From contig OZ253445.1 in NCBI GenBank assembly GCA_965261165.1, positions 620,001 through 684,000 of the forward strand: 64,000 nt of DNA, read 5' to 3'. Source of the DNA: SMWN01 sp965261165. Its GTDB lineage: Bacteria > Pseudomonadota > Gammaproteobacteria > Eutrophobiales > Eutrophobiaceae. This document shows, in pieces, positions 7,774 through 14,907 of this stretch. Each line of letters begins with the position of its first letter. Positions within the stretch are counted from its first letter, which is position 1. Below the pieces are notes generated by a model, which was not told the DNA's origin, did not search any database, and saw nothing but the letters and a program-made list of their open reading frames with translations. The position numbers and the translations under genes were made by a program.

Positions 7774-8579
7774 ATCTAAAAATGGAAATGGAGACAGAAA
7801 ATATAGCAGTTAAACCAGTCGCACCATACATCGGCGGTAAGATTCGTCTAGCGAAAACCATCATCGATCGTATTCAATCAATCAAGCATAAATGCTACGC
7901 CGAGCCGTTTGTGGGTATGGGTGGGGTATTTTTAAGGCGACCAGTACACGCCAAATGCGAGGTGATTAATGATTATAATAAAGAAGTCGCCACATTCTTT
8001 CGGATTCTGCAACGGCATTATGTCGCCTTTATGGAGATGATGAGGTTCCAGATAACAACCCGCACCGAGTTTGAAAGATTGACAAAAACAAAACCAGAGA
8101 CGCTGACAGACCTTGAACGTGCGGCTAGATTTCTTTATTTACAGCGTACTGTATTTGGAGGCATGATAAATTCAAAGTCTTTCGGAGTCTTTAACGACAG
8201 GCCTGCAAGATTTGACGTCACCAAACTAGCGCCAATGCTAGAAGACCTGCATTCGCGCTTGGCTGGAGTCACGCTCGAAGACTTACCTTATGAAAAATTC
8301 ATCAAACTTTATGACAAACCAAGCACGCTATTTTATTTAGATCCGCCCTACTATCATTCGGAATCATGCTACGGTGCTAGCTTATTCAGCAGAGAAGACT
8401 TCATGCACATCAGAGATATGCTTAGCGAGATAAAAGGGCGTTTCATCTTGTCGCTCAACGATGTTCCGGAAATACGCAAACTATATAAAGACTTCAATAT
8501 TGAGATAGTCGAGACTAGATACACAATCAATGTAAAGGGGAAATCCCCAAAAAGAAACGAACTTCTCATCTCGAACTAA
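7770..8579 (+). CDS. D12-class DNA adenine methyltransferase (Dam-like)
   Basis: The product has 269 residues from a GTG at 7770 overlapping the previous stop (an internal ATG at 7782 is an alternative). Motifs in order: APYIGGKIRLAKTI (SAM-binding entry), YAEPFVGMGGVFL (motif I-like), LFYLDPPYYHSE (catalytic DPPY, motif IV) and a C-terminal NVKGKSPKRNELLISN. This is the MethyltransfD12 family that methylates N6 of adenine. Within a phage operon it probably protects phage DNA from restriction or modulates host regulation. It is the last intact gene of the plus-strand phage block. Confidence 0.92.
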   Translation: MNLKMEMETENIAVKPVAPYIGGKIRLAKTIIDRIQSIKHKCYAEPFVGMGGVFLRRPVHAKCEVINDYNKEVATFFRILQRHYVAFMEMMRFQITTRTEFERLTKTKPETLTDLERAARFLYLQRTVFGGMINSKSFGVFNDRPARFDVTKLAPMLEDLHSRLAGVTLEDLPYEKFIKLYDKPSTLFYLDPPYYHSESCYGASLFSREDFMHIRDMLSEIKGRFILSLNDVPEIRKLYKDFNIEIVETRYTINVKGKSPKRNELLISN

Positions 8580-8693
8580 TGGATATATCTCTAATCAAGA
8601 GCGTATTACCGACCAGAGGAGCAAACTAAAAGGCCTGCTGCTGACTAGAACAAACAGGGCTAGGGAGCAATACTTAGCCAAGAAAACGAGCTA
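8536..8693 (+). other. open frame remnant downstream of the Dam-like gene
   Basis: A second frame overlaps the Dam-like 3' end and stays open for about 50 codons, ending NRAREQYLAKKTS before a TAA. It has no ATG, GTG or TTG. The charged composition looks protein-like, so it may be the tail of a lost phage gene. Weak evidence. Confidence 0.2.
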
Positions 8694-8695
8694 AA

Positions 8696-8779
8696 AATCC
8701 CACGAAATCCCAGGGTAATCCCACATAATCCCGTCAACACTTGTTTGATTTTGATTCCGTTTTATTCCGTTTTATTCCA
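8696..8779. repeat. helically phased short repeats near the phage block end
   Basis: Four AATCCC(A/G) units start at 8696, 8706, 8717 and 8727 (steps of 10, 11, 10), followed by ATTCCGTTTT at 8754 and 8764 and ATTCCA at 8774 (steps of 10). All lie at about one helical turn and face the same way, as expected of a multi-site protein binding region such as a transposase-bound phage end, an integrase arm region or a repressor operator. The protein is unknown. Confidence 0.55.
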
Positions 8780-8831
8780 CTGCACAACGATGTTTCGCAC
8801 TTTCCCCTACCTATCTTTCACATTCCTCTAG

Positions 8832-8964
8832 TTACCCTGTGCGCATCCAGTATAATGCCCCTTCCAGCTGTATGTCTGTGTTCAGGCTTGCTATAAACGC
8901 GATCTTTTAGCATGATAGTTCGTATCCTCGACCATTGTTCATCAGTGAGCATTTGTCGGAGCAT
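8832..8964 (-). pseudogene. IS5-family transposase N-terminal fragment
   Basis: On the minus strand the ATG at 8964 opens MLRQMLTDEQWSRIRTIMLK ... VYSKP. One frame shift later LEGALYWMRTG appears before a stop. This matches the start of IS5/IS427-type transposases (TDEQW ... VEG.LYRMRTGCPWRDLP). The rest of the element is missing. A hairpin (AATCTCGT ... ACGAGATT, 8968-9010) lies just upstream. This accounts for most of the otherwise gene-free 8.6-9.08 kb stretch. Confidence 0.65.
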
Positions 8965-9079
8965 GACAATCTCGTTGGGTTGTTTTTGGCGAAACAAATC
9001 TTACGAGATTGCCTTTTCTTTATGCTTCTTTTAAATTCTTTACGCCCCTTGCAAAAGATCGACAGGCCCTAGTTGATGC

Positions 9080-10591
9080 TTAATTATCATTCTGGTGTGG
9101 GCGCATGTGTGGAAATAAAATAACGTCTCTGATTGTGGGAGAATCCGTCAAAAACATGACCAATCGGTCTATCCCGATACCCTCACCTGCCGTTGGTGGC
9201 ATGCCATATTCCAGTGCGGTGATATAATCTTCGTCAAAATGCATGGCTTCGTCATCACCAGCCTCCTTATCTTGCGTCTGCTTTTTGAAGCGCTCTACCT
9301 GATCCTCTGGGTCGTTTAATTCGGAAAAACCATTGGCAATTTCACGTCCACCGATAAAGAATTCGAATCTGTCGGTGACAAAAGGATCATCATCATTCAT
9401 GCGTGCCAGAGGTGATACTTCAGTAGGATAAGCGGTAATAAATGTTGGCGTCATTAAACGAGATTCTACTGTCTTTTCGAATATTTCTATCTGCACCTTG
9501 CCGAGTCCATAGCCATCTTCTAGATGTATCCCCAATTCTTCTGCTATGGCGCTGGCAGATTCCATGGATTCCAGATCAGTCACACTAACATCAGGATTAA
9601 AACGCAGGATTGATTCTTTTACTGTCATTCTTATGAAGGCTTGACTCAGATCATATTCGTCTTCCTGATAGGTAATCGTTGTCCCACCCGTTATCCCTAT
9701 CACCAATTTCCGCAACAAGTCTTCCGTAAGGTTTATTAAATCTTCATAATCCACATAGGCCTGATAAAATTCGAGCATAGTGAATTCAGGATTGTGTCTG
9801 GGAGATAAACCTTCGTTACGAAAACTACGATTGATCTCAAAGACTCTTTCAATACCGCCGATAACCAGACGCTTCAGATATAATTCTGGAGCAATACGTA
9901 GAAATAAATCCATATCCAGAGTATTGTGATGCGTGTTAAAAGGTCTTGCTGCTGCACCGCCAGGAATCACGTGCATCATTGGTGTTTCAACTTCGACGAA
10001 ACCATCATCTTTTAAATAGTTTCTTATAAAATCAACCACATTTGAACGAATTGCAAATGTTCTACGTGTATCTTCATTCATAATCAGATCAACATAACGT
10101 TGTCGATATTTGGCTTCCTGATCTGTCAGACCATGAAATTTTTCAGGCAGTGGGCGCAATGATTTGGTTAGCAACCGAACATTATCAACATGAACACTCA
10201 ATTCACCTTTATTGGTTCTCATTAGTTGTCCTTCTGCGCCAATGATATCCCCTAAGTCCCACTGCTTAAATTCAGCATAAAGACCTTCAGGTAAATCGTC
10301 TCGTCTGACATAGATCTGAATCTTGCCTGACATATCCTGAATATGCGCAAACGAAGCCTTGCCCATCACCCTGCGAGTCATCATTCGACCAGCAACATTG
10401 GCACGTATACCAACAGATTCAAGCGTTTCTTTATCAGATTCAGCATGTGTCTGGTGTAAATCATCGGCCAGTGAATCACGGCGAAAATTATTCGGATAGG
10501 CCTGACCATTTTTACGTAAAGCCTCTAGCTGCTCACGGCGCTGGACGATTAGTTTACTTTCGTCGGGTTTGTTTTTATCTGCATTTGACAT
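9080..10591 (-). CDS. lysS: lysine--tRNA ligase, class II
   Basis: The product has 503 residues, normal for bacterial LysRS. The N-terminal OB-fold anticodon-binding domain (GRMMTRRVMGKASFAHIQD) is followed by the class II core: motif 2 region FEINRSFRNEGLSPRHNPEFTM and motif 3 GEGIGIDRLVMFLTD. It charges tRNA-Lys with lysine. It lies downstream of prfB on the same strand, the conserved gammaproteobacterial arrangement prfB-lysS, with about 140 bases between them. The start is the ATG at 10591. Confidence 0.97.
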   Translation of the reverse strand: MSNADKNKPDESKLIVQRREQLEALRKNGQAYPNNFRRDSLADDLHQTHAESDKETLESVGIRANVAGRMMTRRVMGKASFAHIQDMSGKIQIYVRRDDLPEGLYAEFKQWDLGDIIGAEGQLMRTNKGELSVHVDNVRLLTKSLRPLPEKFHGLTDQEAKYRQRYVDLIMNEDTRRTFAIRSNVVDFIRNYLKDDGFVEVETPMMHVIPGGAAARPFNTHHNTLDMDLFLRIAPELYLKRLVIGGIERVFEINRSFRNEGLSPRHNPEFTMLEFYQAYVDYEDLINLTEDLLRKLVIGITGGTTITYQEDEYDLSQAFIRMTVKESILRFNPDVSVTDLESMESASAIAEELGIHLEDGYGLGKVQIEIFEKTVESRLMTPTFITAYPTEVSPLARMNDDDPFVTDRFEFFIGGREIANGFSELNDPEDQVERFKKQTQDKEAGDDEAMHFDEDYITALEYGMPPTAGEGIGIDRLVMFLTDSPTIRDVILFPHMRPHQNDN

Positions 10592-10734
10592 AAATTTATT
10601 AATTTTTAAATTTTTATAATTAAAATTGGAGCCTGTATTGTTGAGCGTGATAGTGTGGAATACAAAAAAAATAAAACAACTGCGGTAAAGACTTTAATAT
10701 CCTACTTTTCACTCTTACACTCCTTACCTTTCAC

Positions 10735-11830
10735 TTAAAGCCCACTCTTCAAACTTGCCTCAATAAATTGATCCAGATCGCCATCCAATACCGCTTGTAT
10801 ACTCCCTGTTTCAACCCCTGTGCGTAAATCCTTGATTCGAGATTGATCCAGCACATAAGATCGGATCTGACTACCCCAGCCAATATCAGACTTAGCATCT
10901 TCCAGCGCCTGTTTATCGGAATTCTTTTTTTGTATTTCCATTTCATAAAGTTTGGCACGCAATAATTTCATCGCCTGATCCCGGTTCTTGTGTTGCGAAC
11001 GATCATTCTGACATTGCACCACCGCACCTGTCGGCAGATGTGTCAGCCGCACCGCAGAATCAGTCTTGTTCACATGCTGTCCACCCGCACCGCTAGCCCG
11101 ATAGGTATCTACACGTAGATCAACAGGATTTATCTCTATATCAATATTGTCATCTATCTCAGGCGACACAAACACAGAGGCAAATGAAGTATGTCGGCGA
11201 TTACCGGAATCAAAGGGTGACTTCCTGACTAGGCGATGCACGCCTGTCTCTGTACGTAACCAGCCGAATGCATAGTCTCCTGCATATTTGATGGTTGCAC
11301 TTTTGATGCCTGCCACGTCACCAGGAGAAACCTCTATTAAATCAGTCTTGAACCCATGTTGCTCACCCCAACGTAAATACATGCGTAATAACATATCAGC
11401 CCAGTCTTGCGCTTCTGTACCGCCAGAACCTGATTGAATATCCAGAAATGTATTATTGGCATCCATCTCACCAGAGAACATGCGACGAAACTCAAGCTTT
11501 GCCAAGCGTTTCTCAAAACCTTCTAAATCTTCGTTGATTGACTCAAGTAGCTCCTCATCAGCTTCTTCCTGAGCCATCAATAACATCTCGCTAGTATCAT
11601 TTAAGTCACTGTCCATACCGCCAATAGTTTTAACTACTAACTCTAGAGATGCGCGCTCCCTACCCAATGCCTGAGCACGCTCAGGATTATCCCAAACGGT
11701 AGGCTCTTCCATTTCACGCAAGACTTCGATTAAACGTTCAGATTTGTTCTCGTAGTCAAAGACACCCCCTCAAGACATCGGTTCTTCCTTGCATATCTTT
11801 GATGTGATTCAGGTAGGGGTTAATTTCCAT
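10735..11830 (-). CDS. prfB: peptide chain release factor 2, with programmed +1 frameshift
   Basis: Translation starts at the ATG at 11830 (MEINPYLNHIKDMQGRTDVL), runs 24 codons to an in-frame TGA at 11758-11756 and continues in the +1 frame as DYENKSERLIEVLREMEE. The main frame contains the RF2 SPF motif (SPFDSGNRRHTSF) and the catalytic GGQ loop (SGAGGQHVNKT). It terminates translation at UGA and UAA. Frameshifting gives autoregulation: when RF2 is scarce the ribosome shifts and makes more. lysS follows. Immediately upstream lies mobile-element debris, so its original upstream neighbour has been displaced. Confidence 0.97.
11755..11770 (-). promoter_or_regulatory. RF2 programmed +1 frameshift site
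   Basis: On the coding strand the sequence is AGG GGG TGT CTT TGA C: a Shine-Dalgarno-like AGGGGG, one spacer codon, the slippery CTT and the in-frame TGA. This is the classical prfB recoding signal; slippage of tRNA-Leu by one base continues translation as GAC TAC. Confidence 0.95.
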
Positions 11831-12156
11831 AATGGCCTAACAGTTATAAGCTAAATTAATGACTATATTGTTGTGAAATCGGCCGACATTGTAATGTAAT
11901 CGCGACAGGCTTTCATTAATAACTACTCGCATTCTGCACCGCGTAGTCAGTGCCAGCCGCCAAGCTAAGGTTATCAACCAGATCAGTCTTGGTCTCGGTA
12001 ACAGTCAGTGACTGTGTGCTCATATCTGCCTCCTAACGCATTGACTCATAAATAATGTAACCATAAGCGACTCAATATCAGATACGTTGCCTCACATTAG
12101 AGGTAACTATGACGCTCTTAAAAATCACGTTTAATTTTCTTTCAATAGATTTCTTG
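11831..12156. other. intergenic insertion debris between prfB and the IS5 relic
   Basis: This stretch separates prfB from the IS5 relic. Apart from the phage gene fragment at 11916-12023 it shows no coding sequence. The prfB promoter must lie in its left part, where an AT-rich TATAGT-like segment precedes the start, but I cannot define it. Confidence 0.4.
11916..12023 (-). pseudogene. truncated second copy of the 5835-6095 phage gene
   Basis: On the minus strand the ATG at 12023 opens MSTQSLTVTETKTDLVDN ... GTDYAVQNAS and stops after 35 codons. The first ~32 residues match the phage gene at 5835-6095 with about four substitutions, and the upstream TAGGAGGCAG ribosome-binding site is also shared. 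Similarity ends abruptly after AATGCGAGTA, after which two codons and a TAA follow. It is a relic of a related phage or of a duplication, now next to prfB and in the opposite orientation. Confidence 0.8.
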
Positions 12157-12203
12157 AGAGACCTTTGCATAATTCCTCGCTAGTTTCCACCTAATCTAGT
12201 CAA

Positions 12204-12690
12204 ATGATGTTCATTCAAAAACCTTATAGATTACTCGCTATGTCTTGGCAACAAACCGCCTAACGTTCGTTGGCAGATGCCCTGTTAATAGAACATAAGT
12301 CATTATCTGAACTAGATGATGTTGATGAAATTATCGATTGGAAACAGATCGCCCGAGATTTGTTTAATGTTCCGCAGGTTTATTGATTTAAGCCTCAGTG
12401 AAGCAGTCCCAGATCATTCCACTATTGGGCGGTTTCGGAACCTGTTACACACTGAAAATCTGCTTGATCTTTTATTGGAACAGCTCAATGACCACTTAGC
12501 CAAAAAACAATGTATGTCGTTGAACGTACCTTATGGTTTACTCAAACTGCATCATGGATTAGGTAAGGCAAGATATCTGGGACTGGAAAGAAACCGAGTT
12601 CGGGCACAGCTGATTGCAATGCGTCACAATCTTAAAACTGGGATGAATATACTCAAGCAAATGCGATGTTTACAGGAGAGTTGTATCTAA
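12204..12690 (+). pseudogene. IS5-family transposase, internally deleted and frameshifted
   Basis: The N-terminal part (MFIQKPYRLLAMSWQQTA) meets a TAA, continues in frame as RSLADALLIEHKSLSELDD ... WKQIARDLFNVPQ, then shifts frame to FRRFIDLSLSEAVPDHSTIG and runs into KKQ followed directly by the C-terminal LHHGLGKARYLGLERNRVRA and QLIAMRHNLKTGMNI. The region that should carry most of the DDE catalytic residues is absent, so the enzyme is dead. Confidence 0.88.
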
Positions 12691-12720
12691 AACGGGCGTG
12701 AATACGGTGAAAAGCCAATT

Positions 12721-12742
12721 AAAACCTCAAAAAAGAGGTTTT
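12721..12742 (+). terminator. hairpin at the end of the IS5 transposase relic
   Basis: AAAACCTC, a six-A loop, then GAGGTTTT forms a perfect 8-bp stem inside the IS element shortly after the transposase stop. It may act as a weak intrinsic terminator in either direction. Confidence 0.45.
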
Positions 12743-12853
12743 GTGGTGTCAATGCTATGATTGAGTGCAAATTTTTAGCAAAATAAAAAAATTCTAGAAA
12801 ATTACCTTGATTATAAGGATGGACGTGTAAACTCAAATTATACAAAGGTTTCT

Positions 12854-13004
12854 ATTAGATTGATAAAAACCGCAGAGGGTAAAATGGATTTAATATCATC
12901 GCGTATTTTTGCAGATACGTTCAGTGCAATAAGGGAGGGGATTACTCTGACTATCAGGCTAATGATAAGTAACAAGATGATGCCGATAGTTGGCGCATTG
13001 ATAG
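12854..13004. other. gene-poor stretch right of the IS5 relic
   Basis: A plus-strand 62-codon frame (TTG start at 12860) spans this region, with a weakly hydrophobic C-terminal half, but it lacks a convincing ribosome-binding site and overlaps the end of the minus-strand membrane ORF. I see no supported gene. Confidence 0.3.
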
Positions 13005-13268
13005 TCATTCAATCCCTCGCCCGTGCTTTAGCAGATAGTAGGAAATGACAATGCTTGGGATCCAAAAATATTTAGCGCCTAAAACCAATATCAATAAAAC
13101 AGCCATTCCCAATGCCAAGCCCAGCATAAGCAAACCATTTTCTGTTTGGTGCGTTTTTCTAAACGCAATCACATTGGAAACACTCAGCAAGATAAGTATT
13201 GCACTTGCCGGAAAGGTTAGCCCGATCAAGATTTTGTTGGCGGCTTCAGGAATGATCGCTGCCAGCAA
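13005..13268 (-). CDS. small multi-pass membrane protein, unknown
   Basis: The product has 87 residues from a TTG at 13268. The frame is open upstream to the stop of the next gene, adding IIVFFWSLSTATGVLLA, so the true start may be a rare codon near 13.31 kb. It has three to four hydrophobic helices (ILIGLTFPASAILILLSVSNVIA, GLLMLGLALGMAVLLILVLGA, FWIPSIVISYYLL). It directly follows the 13327-13632 ORF on the same strand and is divergent from galE. No family recognised. It may be part of the DNA inserted between prfB and recJ. Confidence 0.45.
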   Translation of the reverse strand: MLAAIIPEAANKILIGLTFPASAILILLSVSNVIAFRKTHQTENGLLMLGLALGMAVLLILVLGAKYFWIPSIVISYYLLKHGRGIE

Positions 13269-13326
13269 AACACCTGTTGCGGTTGATAAAGACCAAAAAA
13301 AGACAATGATTAATCGGATAATAGCC

Positions 13327-13632
13327 TTAGTCTTTCAGATCGTCTTCTTTTGTTTCAACGGCATAGGACTCATCAGCCAGCCAATGCGCCAACAAGCCCT
13401 TGTTTAATTTTTTGGTTTTAATGTGATTGGATGCGGATAAACTCATTGGAATATATCTAATGTTGATGCTCAGTATTACGATGAATGCGGTGAGATAACC
13501 GATGCCATCCATAACCTTGGTTAACTGAAAAAAAATAATATCGGGACTTCGCAGGGCTTGGGAGTGACCGATTTGAAGTTGTGCAACTAAAAACTTGCCG
13601 ATTGGCGGGTCAAATATACCGTCCGTCCGCAT
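13327..13632 (-). CDS. hypothetical protein with one membrane segment
   Basis: About 101 residues if started at MRTDGIFDPPIGKFLVAQ (13632); the frame is open back to 13713, close to galE. It has one hydrophobic segment (GIGYLTAFIVILSINIRYI) and an acidic C-terminus (AVETKEDDLKD). It lies upstream of another membrane ORF with no intervening start, so the pair may be one damaged gene or a two-gene unit. Function unknown. Confidence 0.4.
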   Translation of the reverse strand: MRTDGIFDPPIGKFLVAQLQIGHSQALRSPDIIFFQLTKVMDGIGYLTAFIVILSINIRYIPMSLSASNHIKTKKLNKGLLAHWLADESYAVETKEDDLKD

Positions 13633-13727
13633 AAGAGGCTGGCATTGCCTTATACCGTGACGTTGCCTATACTGTGACACGCAAAAAGAAGTCGTAATAA
13701 TGCAAAAAAACAATTTGAATTATTATT

Positions 13728-14726
13728 TTGAGTAATCCTATTCTGGTTACTGGTGGTGCTGGGTATATTGGTTCGCATACCGTATTACATCTGCTTAAAG
13801 CTGGCTATGATGTGGTGGTGGTGGATAACTTTTATTCGGGGCATCGTTGGGCGACCCCTGAAGCTGCAGAATTTTATCAGGGGGATATTCATAACCGTGA
13901 TTTAGTGGCTAAAATAATTCGCCAACACAATATTGATTCGGTAATTCATTTTGCTGGGCACATCGTAGTGCCCGAATCGGTCGAGAATCCAGCCAAGTAT
14001 TACCAAAACAATGTCGTCGGGTCGCTCAATCTTATTGATACCTGTGTAGCCAATAACGTCAACCACTTTATATTTTCATCCAGCGCGGCGGTGTATGGTG
14101 TTCCAGCATCCTGCCCGGTGAATGAGCAGGCGACACCACGACCAATCAACCCTTATGGGACGACTAAATTGATGACCGAATGGACTTTACGCGATTTCTC
14201 GATGGCGACTTCGAGTAAACCGTTTAACTATGTGGCATTGCGCTATTTCAATGTTGCCGGAGCGCATATCGACGGTGGTCTGGGGCAGTCCACCCCTGAG
14301 GCGACCCACCTCATCAAGGTCGCCTGTCAAACGGCTTGCGGTATGCGACCCTATTTGTCTATTTTTGGTGATGACTACCCGACTACGGATGGCTCGTGCA
14401 TCCGTGATTATATTCATGTCGATGATTTGGCAGTGGCACATCTTGATGCCCTGTGTTATTTGCATAATGGCGGGGAAAGCAACGTATTGAACTGCGGATA
14501 TGGGTACGGGTTTAGTGTTAAGCAAGTTATTGATTGCGTCAAAACCGTCAGCAACGTGGATTTTGAAGTGCAAACGGTAGCACGGCGAGCAGGCGACCCG
14601 CCTGAGCTGATTGCCGATAATAAAAAAATCAAGCGCGTGTTAAACTGGCAACCCCGACACGATGAACTTGCCACGATATGCCGTTCTGCTTATCGGTGGG
14701 AACAGAATTTGTCATCGCAGAAATAA
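13728..14726 (+). CDS. galE: UDP-glucose 4-epimerase
   Basis: The product has 332 residues and starts at a TTG (13728) with the Rossmann fingerprint GGAGYIGSHT almost immediately after. It has the SDR active site: SSSAAVYG and the YxxxK of NPYGTTKLMTEW. The C-terminal DPPELIADNKKIKRVLNW is typical of GalE. It interconverts UDP-glucose and UDP-galactose for surface polysaccharide. It stands alone, divergent from two unknown membrane ORFs, inside the segment that interrupts the prfB-recJ order, and its codon use looks somewhat more GC-rich than the neighbours. It was probably acquired with the insertion. Confidence 0.95.
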   Translation: MSNPILVTGGAGYIGSHTVLHLLKAGYDVVVVDNFYSGHRWATPEAAEFYQGDIHNRDLVAKIIRQHNIDSVIHFAGHIVVPESVENPAKYYQNNVVGSLNLIDTCVANNVNHFIFSSSAAVYGVPASCPVNEQATPRPINPYGTTKLMTEWTLRDFSMATSSKPFNYVALRYFNVAGAHIDGGLGQSTPEATHLIKVACQTACGMRPYLSIFGDDYPTTDGSCIRDYIHVDDLAVAHLDALCYLHNGGESNVLNCGYGYGFSVKQVIDCVKTVSNVDFEVQTVARRAGDPPELIADNKKIKRVLNWQPRHDELATICRSAYRWEQNLSSQK

Positions 14727-14728
14727 GT

Positions 14729-14757
14729 AAGTGACATCATAATAAGTGACATCATAA
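14729..14757. repeat. two-copy 15-bp tandem repeat after galE
   Basis: AAGTGACATCATAA occurs at 14729 and 14744 with a 15-bp period, followed by AAGTAATAATAAGT. This short AT-rich tandem repeat lies in the galE-recJ convergent spacer. No hairpin or T-tract accompanies it. Confidence 0.7.
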
Positions 14758-14907
14758 GTAATAATAAGTATCTATGACCAGAACGAGCAAAGCCCTGCTT
14801 CCGAAAAATTTAATAACGCGGCTATGGCAAAAAGACCTGTCCTTATGACACAGTACCGAATCCACTGCCCTAGTAAGTCGGCTCGGTTGTTTGGTGTGCG
14901 CTTCGAT

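Larger units (their letters stand above)
12157..12853. mobile_element. degenerate IS5-family element with both terminal repeats
   Basis: The left end reads AGAGACCTTTGCATAA (12157-12172) and the right end TTATACAAAGGTTTCT (12838-12853). The right end matches the reverse complement of the left in 14 of 16 positions. Inside are the two ends of an IS5-type transposase. At ~0.7 kb it is far shorter than a normal 1.1-1.2 kb element, so an internal deletion removed most of the catalytic region. I could not define a target-site duplication. Confidence 0.85.

Noticed and set aside
8696..8779. Possible mini-CRISPR array
   Set aside because: Units are 6-10 bp with no spacer-sized unique sequence and no cas genes; the spacing fits helical phasing instead.
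13045..13407. 120-codon plus-strand ORF opposite the unknown membrane ORFs
   Set aside because: The minus-strand frames have the cleaner membrane-protein pattern and fit a divergent arrangement with galE; neither is certain.
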